Shown: in pieces, positions 29,749-38,632 of the stretch | Numbering within the stretch: the stretch's first letter is position 1 | Layout of the letters: every line of letters starts with the position of its first letter | DNA from: Rhodoferax sp. | GTDB lineage: Bacteria > Pseudomonadota > Gammaproteobacteria > Burkholderiales > Burkholderiaceae_C | Reading direction: 5' to 3' | NCBI GenBank assembly: GCA_003133245.1 | Contig: PKWM01000024.1 | Span: forward strand, 49,107-113,106 | Length of the DNA: 64,000 bases | Position numbers and translations under genes: made by a program | The notes under the pieces: generated by a model | Database searches by the model: none | What the model saw: only the letters and a program-made list of their open reading frames with translations | Told to the model about the DNA's origin: nothing

Positions 29749-31487
29749 CAGAAGCTCTCCTCTGGTGTCTGCGCCTTCGCCACGATCTGGGGTTTGACCG
29801 ACATGTCAGGTTGAATGCCCAATATTTTTAACGTCTGTTGCACCGTCTCACTAAACACCGGTGCCGCCACATCGCCGCCAAAATATTTGCCACTGCTGGG
29901 CTCATCAATCATCACCGCCACCACAATGCGCGGTTGATCGATAGGGGCCACCCCCACAAAAACGCCACGATATTTTTTGCTGGCGTAACCGTGGCCTTCT
30001 TGCTTGTAGGCGGTACCGGTTTTCCCGCCCACTGAATAACCCATGGTCTGCGCTTTGGGTGCGGTGCCGCCGACGCCGGTGACCATCTGCAACATGTGGC
30101 GTACCGCGCCAGCGTTTTTTTGGCTGATGACACGCACACCCGCCGCCGGCTGATCTGACTTGAGCATGGTCACCGGCACCAGGTCGCCATCGCGCGCAAA
30201 AACACTGTAGGCGTGAGCCAACTGAAACAAGCTGATCGACAAGCCGTAGCCGAAGCTCATCGTGGCCTGCTCAATCGGACGCCAGGTTTTGTAAGCACGC
30301 AAACGACCGCTGACAGCACCCGGAAAAGGCAGCAAGGGCTTCTGGCCAAATCCGACCTGACTGAACATATTCCACATCTCGCGCGGCTGCATTTGCATCG
30401 CTATCTTCACGGTGCCCACGTTGCTCGATTTCTGGACCACCTGGTTGACCGTGATCAGGCCCTCTGGATGCGAGTCGCGGATGGTGGCGTTGCCAATCAT
30501 GAAGTGCCCGGGTGCGGTTTGAATTTGGGTCTCCGGCGTGACCAGGCCTTTTTCCAGCGCCAGCGCAATCACAAAAGGCTTCATCGTAGAACCGGGCTCA
30601 AAGGAGTCGGTCAAAGCCCGGTTACGCAACTGGCCACCACTGAGGTTGTGGCGTTGCCCGGGCGAATAACTCGGGTAGTTGGCCAGTGCCAGCACTTCGC
30701 CGCTCACAATATCGAGCACCACCACGCTACCGGCCTTGGCTTTGTAAAGCAACACAGCGTCGCGCAGCTTCTGGTAAGCAAAAAATTGCACCTTGCTGTC
30801 GATACTGAGCTGCAAGTCCCGTCCATCCACCGGTGCAATTTGCTCCCCCACATCTTCCACTACCCGGCCCATGCGGTCTTTGATGACGCGGCGTGATCCG
30901 CTACGACCAGCCAGATCCTGATTGAATGCCAGCTCCATGCCCTCCTGCCCCTTGTCCTCCACATTGGTGAAGCCCACCACATGGGCGGCGGCTTCGCCTT
31001 CCGGGTACTGACGTTTGTATTCTTTGCGTTGATAGACGCCTTTAAGCCCCAAAGCGGCGATTTTCTGCGCCACCGAATCGTCAACCTGGCGTTTCAGCCA
31101 GACAAAGGTTTTATCTTCGTCCGCCAAACGCCCGTTGAGCTCAGTCAGCGGCATCTCCAGCAAGCTTGCCAGTTGTGGCAAGCCAGGGTCGTCGCGCTCA
31201 ATATCTTCCGGAATGGCCCAAATACTCGGTGCCGGGATGCTCGACGCCAGGATCAAACCATTGCGATCGAGAATGCGGCCGCGATTGGCCGGCAGTTCCA
31301 GGGTTCGGGAAAAACGCACTTGGCCCTGCTTTTGAAAAAAATCATTCGCAATCACCTGGATGTAGAAGGCCCGCCCCGCCAGAGCGACAAAGCACAGGGC
31401 GATCACCGCCACCACGAACTTGCTGCGCCAGACCGGCGTGCGGCTGGCCAGCAAGGGACTCGACGTGTAGCTAATGCTGCGGCTCAT
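29748..31487 (-). CDS. ftsI: Septal transpeptidase FtsI (PBP3)
   Basis: Class B penicillin-binding protein cross-linking septal peptidoglycan. 579 residues: an N-terminal transmembrane helix (FVVAVIALCFVALAGRAFYIQVI), a pedestal domain with RGRILDRNGLILASS, then the transpeptidase domain with SXXK in EPGSTMKPFVIAL, the SSN motif (VQKSSNVGTVKIA) and KTGT in VGGKTGTAYK. The 5' end overlaps ftsL by 4 bp. Periplasmic catalytic domain. Confidence 0.97.
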   Translation of the reverse strand: MSRSISYTSSPLLASRTPVWRSKFVVAVIALCFVALAGRAFYIQVIANDFFQKQGQVRFSRTLELPANRGRILDRNGLILASSIPAPSIWAIPEDIERDDPGLPQLASLLEMPLTELNGRLADEDKTFVWLKRQVDDSVAQKIAALGLKGVYQRKEYKRQYPEGEAAAHVVGFTNVEDKGQEGMELAFNQDLAGRSGSRRVIKDRMGRVVEDVGEQIAPVDGRDLQLSIDSKVQFFAYQKLRDAVLLYKAKAGSVVVLDIVSGEVLALANYPSYSPGQRHNLSGGQLRNRALTDSFEPGSTMKPFVIALALEKGLVTPETQIQTAPGHFMIGNATIRDSHPEGLITVNQVVQKSSNVGTVKIAMQMQPREMWNMFSQVGFGQKPLLPFPGAVSGRLRAYKTWRPIEQATMSFGYGLSISLFQLAHAYSVFARDGDLVPVTMLKSDQPAAGVRVISQKNAGAVRHMLQMVTGVGGTAPKAQTMGYSVGGKTGTAYKQEGHGYASKKYRGVFVGVAPIDQPRIVVAVMIDEPSSGKYFGGDVAAPVFSETVQQTLKILGIQPDMSVKPQIVAKAQTPEESF

Positions 31488-31777
31488 TGAGCACCTTTGT
31501 TGGGTGACGACTCGGCGTGGTAGCTGACATAGTGCGTGATGGCAGGCGTTGCCGTGTGCATCTGTAATTTTTCTTTGGCCAAAAGCTCAACCCGAAGGGG
31601 TGTGGCGAGCGAGCGTTTTTGCACTTGGAGGCGTTCCTTGTCGGTCTCCAACCGGTGCTCTTGCGTGCGGGCTTTGTCAAGCTCAGAGAACAGTCGGCGC
31701 GATTCATACTGCACGCTCACTAGGTACAAGGAACTGGCCAACAAGGCCAACAACAATACCAAGTTGAGTCGGGTCAT
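31484..31777 (-). CDS. ftsL: Cell-division protein FtsL
   Basis: A small bitopic divisome protein of 97 residues: TM helix at residues 1-20 ([30 protein letters not shown]) followed by a periplasmic coiled coil with heptad-like Leu/Glu/Arg spacing up to about residue 60 ([20 protein letters not shown]). FtsL is poorly conserved in sequence; size, topology and the rsmH-ftsL-ftsI position with 4-bp overlaps on both sides make the call firm. Confidence 0.92.
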   Translation of the reverse strand: MTRLNLVLLLALLASSLYLVSVQYESRRLFSELDKARTQEHRLETDKERLQVQKRSLATPLRVELLAKEKLQMHTATPAITHYVSYHAESSPNKGAQ

Positions 31778-32706
31778 GCTGCGGTCCTTTGCGCCACACG
31801 CATGATGGCGCTGCGCGCGCGCGGGTTGACGGCCAGCTCGGCAGCGCCGGGTCTAACGCGACCGAGCGCTTGCAGACGCATGACTTGCGGCTCGGCAAAA
31901 GGAGCACGTCGGTCATAGGTAGCACGTGAATGTTTGGCAATGAATTGCTTGACGATGCGATCTTCCAGCGAGTGGAAACTGATCACCACTAGGCGACCGC
32001 CAGGGGCCAGAACTTCCAGGCTGGCCGCTAGCGCCTGTTGCAGTTCCTCAAGCTCGGCGTTGATGAAAATCCGAAAAGCCTGAAACGTGCGCGTTGCGGG
32101 GTTCTGGCCCGGCTCGCGGGTTTTGACCGCGTCAGCCACGAGAGCGGCCAGCTCAGTGGTGCTTGAAATGGGGTGTTCCTGTCGGCGAGCAACAATCGCC
32201 TTTGCAATCGGGCCAGCAAACCGTTCTTCGCCGTAATCACGTATTACCTCCGCTATTTTTTCTCTCTCAGCCGTTGCCAACCACTGCGCCACGCTCTGGC
32301 CTCGGCTGGTGTCCATGCGCATGTCGAGCGGGCCTTCAAACCTGAAGCTAAAACCCCGCGTCGGGTTGTCAATCTGCGGCGAGCTGATTCCCAAATCGAG
32401 CAAAATACCGGCCACACTGGCCTTGTCCAATTCAGCCAAACGGCTAAAACTCTGATGCCGGATGGAGAAACGCGGGTCGCTGATACGCCCGGCTTCGGCC
32501 ACCGCCTGCAGGTCCTGGTCGAAAGCAATCAGCTGTGCTTCTTGTGGCAAGTTTGAGAGCAATAGACGACTGTGGCCACCGCGCCCAAAAGTGGCATCCA
32601 CATAAGTTTGCACTTGAGCAGCGCTGAACTCGGCAGCCCGATTGTCGAGAAGAGCGTCAACCGCTTCGTTCAACAAAACTGTGGTGTGTTTCCATGCGGT
32701 ATCCAC
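31774..32706 (-). CDS. rsmH: 16S rRNA (cytosine1402-N4)-methyltransferase RsmH
   Basis: S-adenosylmethionine-dependent methyltransferase of 310 residues (formerly MraW). Motifs: [30 protein letters not shown] (SAM-binding), [44 protein letters not shown] and [16 protein letters not shown]. It is the second gene of the dcw operon, after mraZ (9-bp gap), and overlaps ftsL by 4 bp. Confidence 0.97.
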   Translation of the reverse strand: MDTAWKHTTVLLNEAVDALLDNRAAEFSAAQVQTYVDATFGRGGHSRLLLSNLPQEAQLIAFDQDLQAVAEAGRISDPRFSIRHQSFSRLAELDKASVAGILLDLGISSPQIDNPTRGFSFRFEGPLDMRMDTSRGQSVAQWLATAEREKIAEVIRDYGEERFAGPIAKAIVARRQEHPISSTTELAALVADAVKTREPGQNPATRTFQAFRIFINAELEELQQALAASLEVLAPGGRLVVISFHSLEDRIVKQFIAKHSRATYDRRAPFAEPQVMRLQALGRVRPGAAELAVNPRARSAIMRVAQRTAA

Positions 32707-32715
32707 CGGCGGCCT

Positions 32716-33144
32716 TCAGAAAGAAAAATCCTTGAAGACGTCGGGCATGTCGCCCTGCAACGCCCGAGTCTCCTGACTGTCGTAGCCGGCCTTGTCCCAC
32801 AGCTCGAAGTAGCTGCCCATGCCGAGCAGCAAAGTTTCCTTGGTAATGCCGGCGGCCTGACGCAATTCGGGCGAGACCAGCACGCGCCCGGTGCTGTCAA
32901 TCTCGACATCCATCGCGTTGCCCAGAAAAATCCGTTTCCACCATTGGGCCGACATCGGCAAGGCAGCGATGCGCTCACGGAATTTTTCCCACTCCGGGCG
33001 CGGAAAAATCATCAGGCAACCGTCCGGGTGCTTGGTGATGGTAAGCGCTCCGCCAGCCGTGGCGCTCAGGATGTCACGATGCCGTGTCGGCACCGACAAG
33101 CGACCTTTGGCATCCAGACTTAATGACGAAGCCCCTTGAAACAC
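32716..33144 (-). CDS. mraZ: Transcriptional regulator MraZ
   Basis: AbrB-like DNA-binding protein that autoregulates the dcw operon. The track ORF begins at 33207, within the operator region; the GTG at 33144 gives the canonical N-terminus [23 protein letters not shown] and 142 residues, the family length. The two tandem MraZ domains each contain the DXXGR signature (DAKGRLSVP and [13 protein letters not shown]). First gene of the dcw cluster. It probably binds the 10-bp-spaced repeats about 40-85 bp upstream. Confidence 0.95.
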   Translation of the reverse strand: MFQGASSLSLDAKGRLSVPTRHRDILSATAGGALTITKHPDGCLMIFPRPEWEKFRERIAALPMSAQWWKRIFLGNAMDVEIDSTGRVLVSPELRQAAGITKETLLLGMGSYFELWDKAGYDSQETRALQGDMPDVFKDFSF

Positions 33145-33182
33145 GACAGTACGCCCTCGGTTGATTGACCTGCAAAGAAGTA

Positions 33183-33229
33183 AAAGTGCAAAGGCACTTT
33201 TCACCACTTAATTGCACTTTTTTGCACTG
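33183..33229 (-). promoter_or_regulatory. MraZ operator: four 10-bp-spaced AGTG repeats
   Basis: On the mraZ strand the sequence reads AGTGCAAAAA, AGTGCAATTA, AGTGGTGAAA, AGTGCCTTTG: four AGTG cores spaced exactly 10 bp (plus-strand CACT at 33195, 33205, 33215, 33225). MraZ proteins bind arrays of short GTG-containing repeats one helical turn apart, so this is the expected autoregulatory operator. The most mraZ-proximal repeat is also half of a palindrome (AAAAGTGC...GCACTTTT). Confidence 0.75.
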
Positions 33230-33253
33230 TAGCAGCAAAAAAGCTTTATGCAA
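33226..33253 (-). promoter_or_regulatory. Predicted dcw promoter
   Basis: TTGCAT and TACAGT on the minus strand, 16 bp apart, lie directly upstream of the MraZ repeats, so the operator would begin at the -10 and cover the transcription start. Both hexamers are imperfect, so confidence is moderate. Confidence 0.45.
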
Positions 33254-33537
33254 GCGGGCTTACAAAAAAAATCTTCAATGAAATCAAAGGTTTAGAATGA
33301 ACTCGGAAGTCTATTGCGTCATAAAATTGTTCTGAATTAAGCACTTAGCTGGTTATATGAAAGTTATGCCTGAAGACAAAGGTCATTCTGAAAATCGAAA
33401 AATAATCGTTTTGCGCTTGCCTCATGTTGCTGTCACCCCTACTGGACCCCTTTGCCGAAATTTCACTGGCTGGTGCCAAGGGATGCTCTGCTTTCGTCGT
33501 GCGGCTTATCGTTTTCAGCGCCGATCCGGTCTAATTA
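33254..33537. other. AT-richer spacer between dcw promoter and accessory region
   Basis: Contains no gene I can support. The 70-residue track ORF at 33357 has no family features and runs across the SBP1 regulatory site. The stretch marks the border between the dcw cluster and the accessory region. Confidence 0.5.
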
Positions 33538-33595
33538 TTCCTATATACGGAACCTTGTTCTCTCAATAGGACCGATGCCGGTTTAACCCTATACT
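33538..33595 (+). promoter_or_regulatory. Operator and promoter of the SBP1-ALDH-ThDP unit
   Basis: The site TTCC-TATATAC-GGAAC followed by CTT-GTTC (33538-33560) lies upstream of a -10 TATACT (33590-33595) with a poor -35 (TAGGAC, 17-bp spacer). The same arrangement, including the inter-hexamer GTTTAACC, precedes SBP2 (42463-42520). Weak -35 plus upstream site suggests activator dependence. Confidence 0.65.
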
Positions 33596-33710
33596 TTCTC
33601 GGTTAATGTCTGGGGGCAGCGCCGACCAGCTGCATTTGAATCGCGTGCTGATCAAACCAGGTTCAGAATTGGCTTGACTCGATCCCGCACTTTACAGTGA
33701 AGGAATAAAT

Positions 33711-34775
33711 ATGAACGGGATGTCCAGCATTCGTACTATTCTGCGTCTGGGGCTTGCGCTGGCACTGCTCGCTACAGCATTGCCCAATTTGGCACAAGAC
33801 GCATCGCTGTTACTTTACGATGGACCGGATCGGGCTCAGAAAATTCTGGCAGCCGCCAAGAAGGAAGGTTCTCTCACGCTCTACACCAGTCTGGCTGCCA
33901 GCAACTTGCGCGCCCTGATTACCCCGTTTGAAGAAAAATACGGCATCAAAGTCACGATCTGGCGCGCCCCCACCGAGAAAGTGATGCAACGCACGCTGAC
34001 CGAGGCGGCGGCGGGGCGCTACCAAGTCGATGCCATCCATTTCGGATCGCCCCAGCTCGAGGCCTTGCATCGGGAAAAAATTCTGCAGCCGGTCAATTCA
34101 CCGAATTTTAGCCAACTGATGAGCGGATCGGTGCCGGCCCATCACGAATGGGCGGCTACTATTCTGCAAATCTATGTTCAGGTCTACAACACCAAACTGA
34201 TCAAGAAGGAAGACTTGCCCAAGAGCTACCAGGATCTGCTCGACCCGAAGTGGAAGGGCAAGCTGGGCATCGAAAGCGAAGCTTGGCCTTGGTTCGCGAC
34301 GCTGGTGCAGGAGATGGGCGAAGACAAGGGTGTGAAGCTGTTTCACGACATCGTGGCGACCAATGGCATGGTATCGCATGGCAGCGTGACTTTGCTCAAC
34401 AACCTGGTTGCTGCAGGTGACATACCACTGGCGCTGCCGGTTTACCGACATATCACCCAAGCCAGCAAGAACAAGGGTATGTCGATCGACTGGTTTGCGC
34501 TGAAACCAACGATCGCCCGCTCCAACGGCATCGGCATTGCCCGCCATGCGCCGCACCCGAATGCAGCGCTCTTGTTTTATGACTACATGCTGTCGGAGAC
34601 CGGGGCGCAAAAAGCTTTCTCAGCGTTGGGTTATGTGCCGACCAACACCAAGTTGCCGTCAGACCTGCCCAAGGACCTGCGTATCGTGCAGGTGGATCCG
34701 GTGCTGGTACTGGACCAGGTGGACAAATGGAGCAAGGCCTTTGAAGAAATATTTATCAAGCACACCGGACGATAG
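33711..34775 (+). CDS. Fbp-type ABC transporter substrate-binding protein (SBP1)
   Basis: Periplasmic binding protein of 354 residues with an RBS (GAAGGA). The signal peptide ends at about PNLAQDAS. The mature protein begins YDGPDRAQKILAAAKKEGSLTLYTS, followed by FEEKYGIKVTIWRA, typical of the iron(III)/2-aminoethylphosphonate-like class of ABC binding proteins. Closest in the window to SBP3 (54365), sharing SVPAHHEW, YNTKLIKK and PKWKG. A hairpin terminator follows, then an aldehyde dehydrogenase and a ThDP enzyme. The ligand is unknown; iron is not implied by the family alone. Confidence 0.85.
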   Translation: MNGMSSIRTILRLGLALALLATALPNLAQDASLLLYDGPDRAQKILAAAKKEGSLTLYTSLAASNLRALITPFEEKYGIKVTIWRAPTEKVMQRTLTEAAAGRYQVDAIHFGSPQLEALHREKILQPVNSPNFSQLMSGSVPAHHEWAATILQIYVQVYNTKLIKKEDLPKSYQDLLDPKWKGKLGIESEAWPWFATLVQEMGEDKGVKLFHDIVATNGMVSHGSVTLLNNLVAAGDIPLALPVYRHITQASKNKGMSIDWFALKPTIARSNGIGIARHAPHPNAALLFYDYMLSETGAQKAFSALGYVPTNTKLPSDLPKDLRIVQVDPVLVLDQVDKWSKAFEEIFIKHTGR

Positions 34776-34790
34776 AAAGAGTTCCTGCGC

Positions 34791-34819
34791 GGGCCGCGCT
34801 CAAGCGTGGCCCTTTTTTT
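34791..34819 (+). terminator. Rho-independent terminator after SBP1
   Basis: The stem GGGCCGCGC / GCGTGGCCC with loop TCAA is followed by seven T residues. It lies in the 68-bp gap between SBP1 and the aldehyde dehydrogenase, so it probably attenuates rather than ends the unit, leaving the binding protein in excess. Confidence 0.75.
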
Positions 34820-34843
34820 GTATCAATTTAAAGGGAAAAATTC

Positions 34844-36334
34844 ATGTATCTTGATGATTCTTTCGCTGCCCAGGTATTGCAGCAGGCCAAAGATGAGACA
34901 CACGGCTGGAAGATGATGATCGGTGGTCAATGGGTAGAGAGTCGCTCCGGCAAGCGGATGCCATCAGTGAATCCGGCCTATGACGAAGTCATTGCCGAAG
35001 TCCCGGCCGGCAACGGCGAAGATATTGAACTCGCGGTGCAAGCCGGCCAGGCGGCCTTTCCCGCCTGGAGCAAGCTCCACGTCGACGAGCGCGCCAGGCA
35101 TTGCCGCCAGTTTGCCAACGCGCTGCGCGCCCAGGCGCGCGAATTTGGGATGCTGGACGCGATCGACAGCGGCAATCCATTCCTGTCAATGGTCGAAGAT
35201 GCAAAAAAAGGGGCAGCGCTACATGATTTCTTTGCCGGTCTCGGCATGGAAATGAAGGGCCAGACCATCCCGACGCCGGGCGGTGGGCTTGATTACACAC
35301 GACCCCAGCCGTTTGGCGTGATCGGACGCATCATTCCGTTCAACCATCCGATTTCATTTGCAGCAGGCAAGATTGCACCAGCATTGGTGGCCGGCAATAC
35401 CGTCATTTTGAAGTCGGCCGACCAGACGCCGCTATCGGCGTTGTGGATGGGCAAACTGGCACAGGAATATTTCCCGCCCGGCGTCGTCAACATTGTCACC
35501 GGCGACGGCCCGACTTGCGGCGGTGCCTTGGTCGCCCATAAAGAGGTTCGGCGCATTGCCTTCACCGGCAGCGTCGAAACCGGCCGGGCGATCACGCGCG
35601 CCGCAGGCATTAAATCCATCAGCCTGGAGCTCGGTGGGAAAAACCCGCTGATCATTTATCCCGACGTCGATATCGAAAAAGCGGCCTTCGCCGCCGTGGC
35701 CGGAATGAACTTTACAGTGTCGCAGGGCCAGTCCTGCGGATCGAATTCACGGGTCTTTGTGCACAGTGCGATCAAAGACCGGTTCCTTGAGGCAGTGCTG
35801 GGGCGCACCAGGAAAATCGTCATCGGCCTACCCGAGCTGGAGGCAACCCAGATGGGGCCGGTGGTCACGCGCCGACATTATGAGCGGGTGATGGGCTATA
35901 TCGAAGCCGGCCGCAATGAAGGCGCACGCCTGGTGTGTGGCGGTGGCCATGCGCCGGGAGAGGCACTGCAAAAAGGCTGCTTTGTTGACCTGACCATCTT
36001 CGACCAGGTCCGCCACGGCATGAAAATCGAACGCGAAGAAATTTTCGGGCCGGTGATGAGTGTGCTTTCCTGGGACGATGAAGCGACGATGCTGCAGGAA
36101 GTCAACGACAGCGATTACGGCTTGTGCGCCAACATCTGGACCAAAGATATCTCAACCGCTTTGCGCCTGGCCGATGCGGTGCAAGCCGGCTATGTCTGGA
36201 TCAACGGTCACGGTGGCAAGCGCTTCAGGGGCGCGCCGTTCGGCGGTTTCAAGGATAGCGGGATCGGCCGCGAACATTCGATCGAGGAATTGATGAGCTA
36301 TGCACAAATCAAGAACATCAATATTGCGTATTGA
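34844..36334 (+). CDS. NAD(P)-dependent aldehyde dehydrogenase
   Basis: Cytoplasmic aldehyde-to-acid oxidation. 496 residues, the full family length. Motifs: GVIGRIIPFNHPISFAAGKIAPALVAGNT (cofactor binding), FTGSVETGRAI, SLELGGKNPLII (general-base Glu), and the nucleophile Cys in GQSCGSNSR, with EIFGPVMSVLSW later. Resembles the betaine/4-hydroxymuconic-semialdehyde-type ALDHs, but substrate cannot be set from sequence. Lies 14 bp before the ThDP enzyme gene, which could supply its aldehyde. Confidence 0.93.
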   Translation: MYLDDSFAAQVLQQAKDETHGWKMMIGGQWVESRSGKRMPSVNPAYDEVIAEVPAGNGEDIELAVQAGQAAFPAWSKLHVDERARHCRQFANALRAQAREFGMLDAIDSGNPFLSMVEDAKKGAALHDFFAGLGMEMKGQTIPTPGGGLDYTRPQPFGVIGRIIPFNHPISFAAGKIAPALVAGNTVILKSADQTPLSALWMGKLAQEYFPPGVVNIVTGDGPTCGGALVAHKEVRRIAFTGSVETGRAITRAAGIKSISLELGGKNPLIIYPDVDIEKAAFAAVAGMNFTVSQGQSCGSNSRVFVHSAIKDRFLEAVLGRTRKIVIGLPELEATQMGPVVTRRHYERVMGYIEAGRNEGARLVCGGGHAPGEALQKGCFVDLTIFDQVRHGMKIEREEIFGPVMSVLSWDDEATMLQEVNDSDYGLCANIWTKDISTALRLADAVQAGYVWINGHGGKRFRGAPFGGFKDSGIGREHSIEELMSYAQIKNINIAY

Positions 36335-36348
36335 CGACAAGGACTGAC

Positions 36349-38118
36349 ATGACAACTGATGCAAATAAGCGTTTGACGCCGCGCCGCTACGGCTCCGATT
36401 TTATCGTGGACTTGCTCCAGCAATACGCCATTCCTTATGCGGCCTTCAACCCGGGCGCATCGTTTCGCGGCATCCACGACTCCCTGGTCAATTATCTGGG
36501 AAACAAAAAGCCCGAATTTCTGGAGTGCATGCATGAAGAAATTTCGGTCGCGATCGCACACGGTTATGCGCGCGCGACCGGCAAGCCGATGGTTGCAATC
36601 CTGCATAACGTCGTCGGGTTACAGCATGCGACGATGGCCATTTACAACGCCTGGTGCGACCGTATTCCGATTATCCTTCTGGGCGGCACCGGCCCGATGT
36701 CTTATACCAAGCGCCGCCCTAACAGCGACTGGGTGCATACCGCATTGGTACAAGGCAATCTGGTCCGCGATTTCGTCAAATGGGACGATCAGCCCGCCGA
36801 CCTTGAAAGCACGCCAGAATCGTTCGCGCGCGCCTACCAGAGCGCCATGACGCAGCCGTACGGACCAGTCTACATTTGCTACGACGCAGAGATTCAGGAG
36901 AAAGAATACACTGAGTTCCCGGCGCTGCCCGAGCCAGCTAAATTCCAGCCACCGACAGCGCCAGCCGCAGCGCCACCCACCTTGCAACGGATAGCCCAGG
37001 CTTTGCTCGATGCCCATTCTCCGGTAATCGTCGCGGACCGGCTGGGCCGGTCCGCCGTCGCGTTCGATGCACTGGTCAAGTTGGCAGAACTGCTCAACAT
37101 CCCAGTGCTCGATCAGGGCAACCGCCACAACTTTCCAACGCAACATCCGCTGGCACTGGGCGAGATCACCACTGAAGTGCTGGGCCTAGCCGATTTCATT
37201 CTCGCGCTGGATGCGACCGACCTTTACGGTGCGCTGCATACTGTCAACCGCGTGACCCGCGAAACGCAACCCATGTACCGTCCCGGCACGCGCATTGCAC
37301 ACGTCACGCTGGACGGCTATATGGTGCGCAGTTGGAGCCATGATTTTCGTCGGCTGCAGGAGACCGATGACGCGATTGCCGCAGACACGGCCGGCTTCGT
37401 GCCGGAGTTGCTGCAGTACTGCGCCGAGCTGCTAAAAACCCAGCCCGAAGCCGCCAAAAAAATCCGCCAGCGCGGCGAGAAATGGCATGGGCGTTCGGCC
37501 CGGTTACGCGCTGACTGGCGGGCGCAGGCCGAAGCCGAACGTGCGAAAACACCGATCGCGCTGTCAGCGCTGTCAGCGATCCTCTGGGAGGTCATCAAAG
37601 ACGAGGCGTGGCTGCTGACCAACGGCACTGCCAACGGTTGGGTCAAGCGCCTTTGGAATATCAGCCGAGCGGATCAATACCTGGGTAAATACAGCGGCGG
37701 TGGCCTGGGCTATGGCATGGGCGCATCGCTTGGCGCCGCGCTGGCCTATCCTGACAGACTGTGCATCAATCTACAGGGCGATGGCGATTTCCTTTTTACG
37801 CCTACCGCGCTGTGGACCGCAGCGCATCACAAAATTCCACTGTTGACGATCATGGTCAATAACCGCAGTTATTACAACTCGGAAGAGCATAACGCGAAGA
37901 TCGCCGCCCATCGCGCACGCCCGGCCGAAAATGCGCCCCAGGGCACGCGCATTGAGAATCCGGCTGTTGACTTTGCGACGATGGCGCGCTCAATGGGTGT
38001 CTTCGCCGAGGGCCCGATCACCCGTTGCGAAGATCTGGCACCGGCGCTGCGGCGGGCGCTGGAAATAGTCAAGCAGGGACAACCGGCGCTGATAGACGTG
38101 ATCACGCAGAACCGATAG
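36349..38118 (+). CDS. ThDP-dependent enzyme, set A
   Basis: A 589-residue member of the acetolactate synthase / benzoylformate decarboxylase superfamily. The start at 36349 has an AAGGA RBS. Domain order is Pyr (residues ~10-170, catalytic Glu in CMHEEISVAIAHGYARATGK), a central Rossmann-like domain (~190-340) and PP (~410-570) with GDGDFLFTPTALW...NN, which binds ThDP-Mg. Its paralogue is at 61522. Most likely a 2-oxoacid decarboxylase or carboligase; with the neighbouring aldehyde dehydrogenase, decarboxylation to an aldehyde then oxidation is a plausible sequence. Confidence 0.85.
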   Translation: MTTDANKRLTPRRYGSDFIVDLLQQYAIPYAAFNPGASFRGIHDSLVNYLGNKKPEFLECMHEEISVAIAHGYARATGKPMVAILHNVVGLQHATMAIYNAWCDRIPIILLGGTGPMSYTKRRPNSDWVHTALVQGNLVRDFVKWDDQPADLESTPESFARAYQSAMTQPYGPVYICYDAEIQEKEYTEFPALPEPAKFQPPTAPAAAPPTLQRIAQALLDAHSPVIVADRLGRSAVAFDALVKLAELLNIPVLDQGNRHNFPTQHPLALGEITTEVLGLADFILALDATDLYGALHTVNRVTRETQPMYRPGTRIAHVTLDGYMVRSWSHDFRRLQETDDAIAADTAGFVPELLQYCAELLKTQPEAAKKIRQRGEKWHGRSARLRADWRAQAEAERAKTPIALSALSAILWEVIKDEAWLLTNGTANGWVKRLWNISRADQYLGKYSGGGLGYGMGASLGAALAYPDRLCINLQGDGDFLFTPTALWTAAHHKIPLLTIMVNNRSYYNSEEHNAKIAAHRARPAENAPQGTRIENPAVDFATMARSMGVFAEGPITRCEDLAPALRRALEIVKQGQPALIDVITQNR

Positions 38119-38148
38119 CGGAGACAAAATTACAAATATACCCGTTTC

Positions 38149-38231
38149 GTCATTGCGAGCGCAGCGCGGCAATCCATGGCCCCGGACTTCGTGGACTGCC
38201 ACGTCGCTTCGCGTCCATGTACGCAGTGACG
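38149..38231. repeat. REP-like inverted repeat
   Basis: The left half CGTCATTGCGAGCGCAGCG + GGCAATCCATGG is answered by TGGACTGCCACGTCGC... ending in CGCAGTGACG, forming a large imperfect hairpin. A diverged relative is at 21248-21308. Lies 30 bp after the ThDP gene, where it could also act as a transcript end. Confidence 0.7.
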
Positions 38232-38410
38232 ATCAACGGTACTTTACTATGGACCTTTCCCGAAATGATGACTGGCCAAACCCCGTTCAGCATGCGGTGA
38301 GGAACAGGCCGCTGGGTCGCTCAGCGGCCTGATCCTTCAAGCAGGGTTGGTGTGCGATCCCCGCGCAAACCACCGACGCTGCTTGCCGAAGGCGGCGCAG
38401 TGAGTGGCGT

Positions 38411-38446
38411 AGCGAAATCAAGGAGGAGGCCGCAGGCCGGGGGACA
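38411..38446. repeat. Dispersed AGGAGGCC-type extragenic repeat
   Basis: A copy of the same motif as at 15168-15199 (inverted) and 15301-15332, with AAGGAGGAGGCCGCAGGCC followed by a G-run and ACA. Its presence 23 kb away from the ftsZ-lpxC spacer shows it is dispersed in the genome. Confidence 0.6.
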
Positions 38447-38632
38447 TTCGCGCAGCCACGCGCTGAGTCGCCTTCGGCCCACACATGCCTAGACCTCAAT
38501 TCTTGGTTTGCCACGACAAACTGCATCAGGTCGGCTTAGCTGGAACGGTGTCGTGAATTTCGGAACTCTTAACAGTTTAACGAAGCCAGTATATTCTGAG
38601 CTTCAATGCAGTTCACCTTTTGGGTCTCAGCG

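Larger units (their letters stand above)
38119..38632. other. Repeat-bearing intergenic region
   Basis: No gene supported. It contains a REP-like inverted repeat (38149-38231), a GC hairpin AGGCCGCTG...CAGCGGCCT (38306-38330) lacking a T-run, one copy of the dispersed AGGAGGCC repeat (38411-38446), and near 38563-38600 a stretch resembling the SBP1/SBP2 promoters (GGAAC, ACAGTTTAAC, TATATT) with no gene behind it on that strand. Confidence 0.6.

Noticed and set aside
33357-33569. 70-residue ORF upstream of SBP1
   Set aside because: No family feature, no RBS, and it runs across the conserved operator before SBP1.
33711-34775. Iron(III) binding protein FbpA
   Set aside because: The family includes binding proteins for phosphonates, thiamine and others; no iron-ligand tyrosine pair could be established by eye and the context is catabolic.
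38306-38330. GC hairpin as terminator
   Set aside because: Good stem but no T-run, so not called as a Rho-independent terminator.
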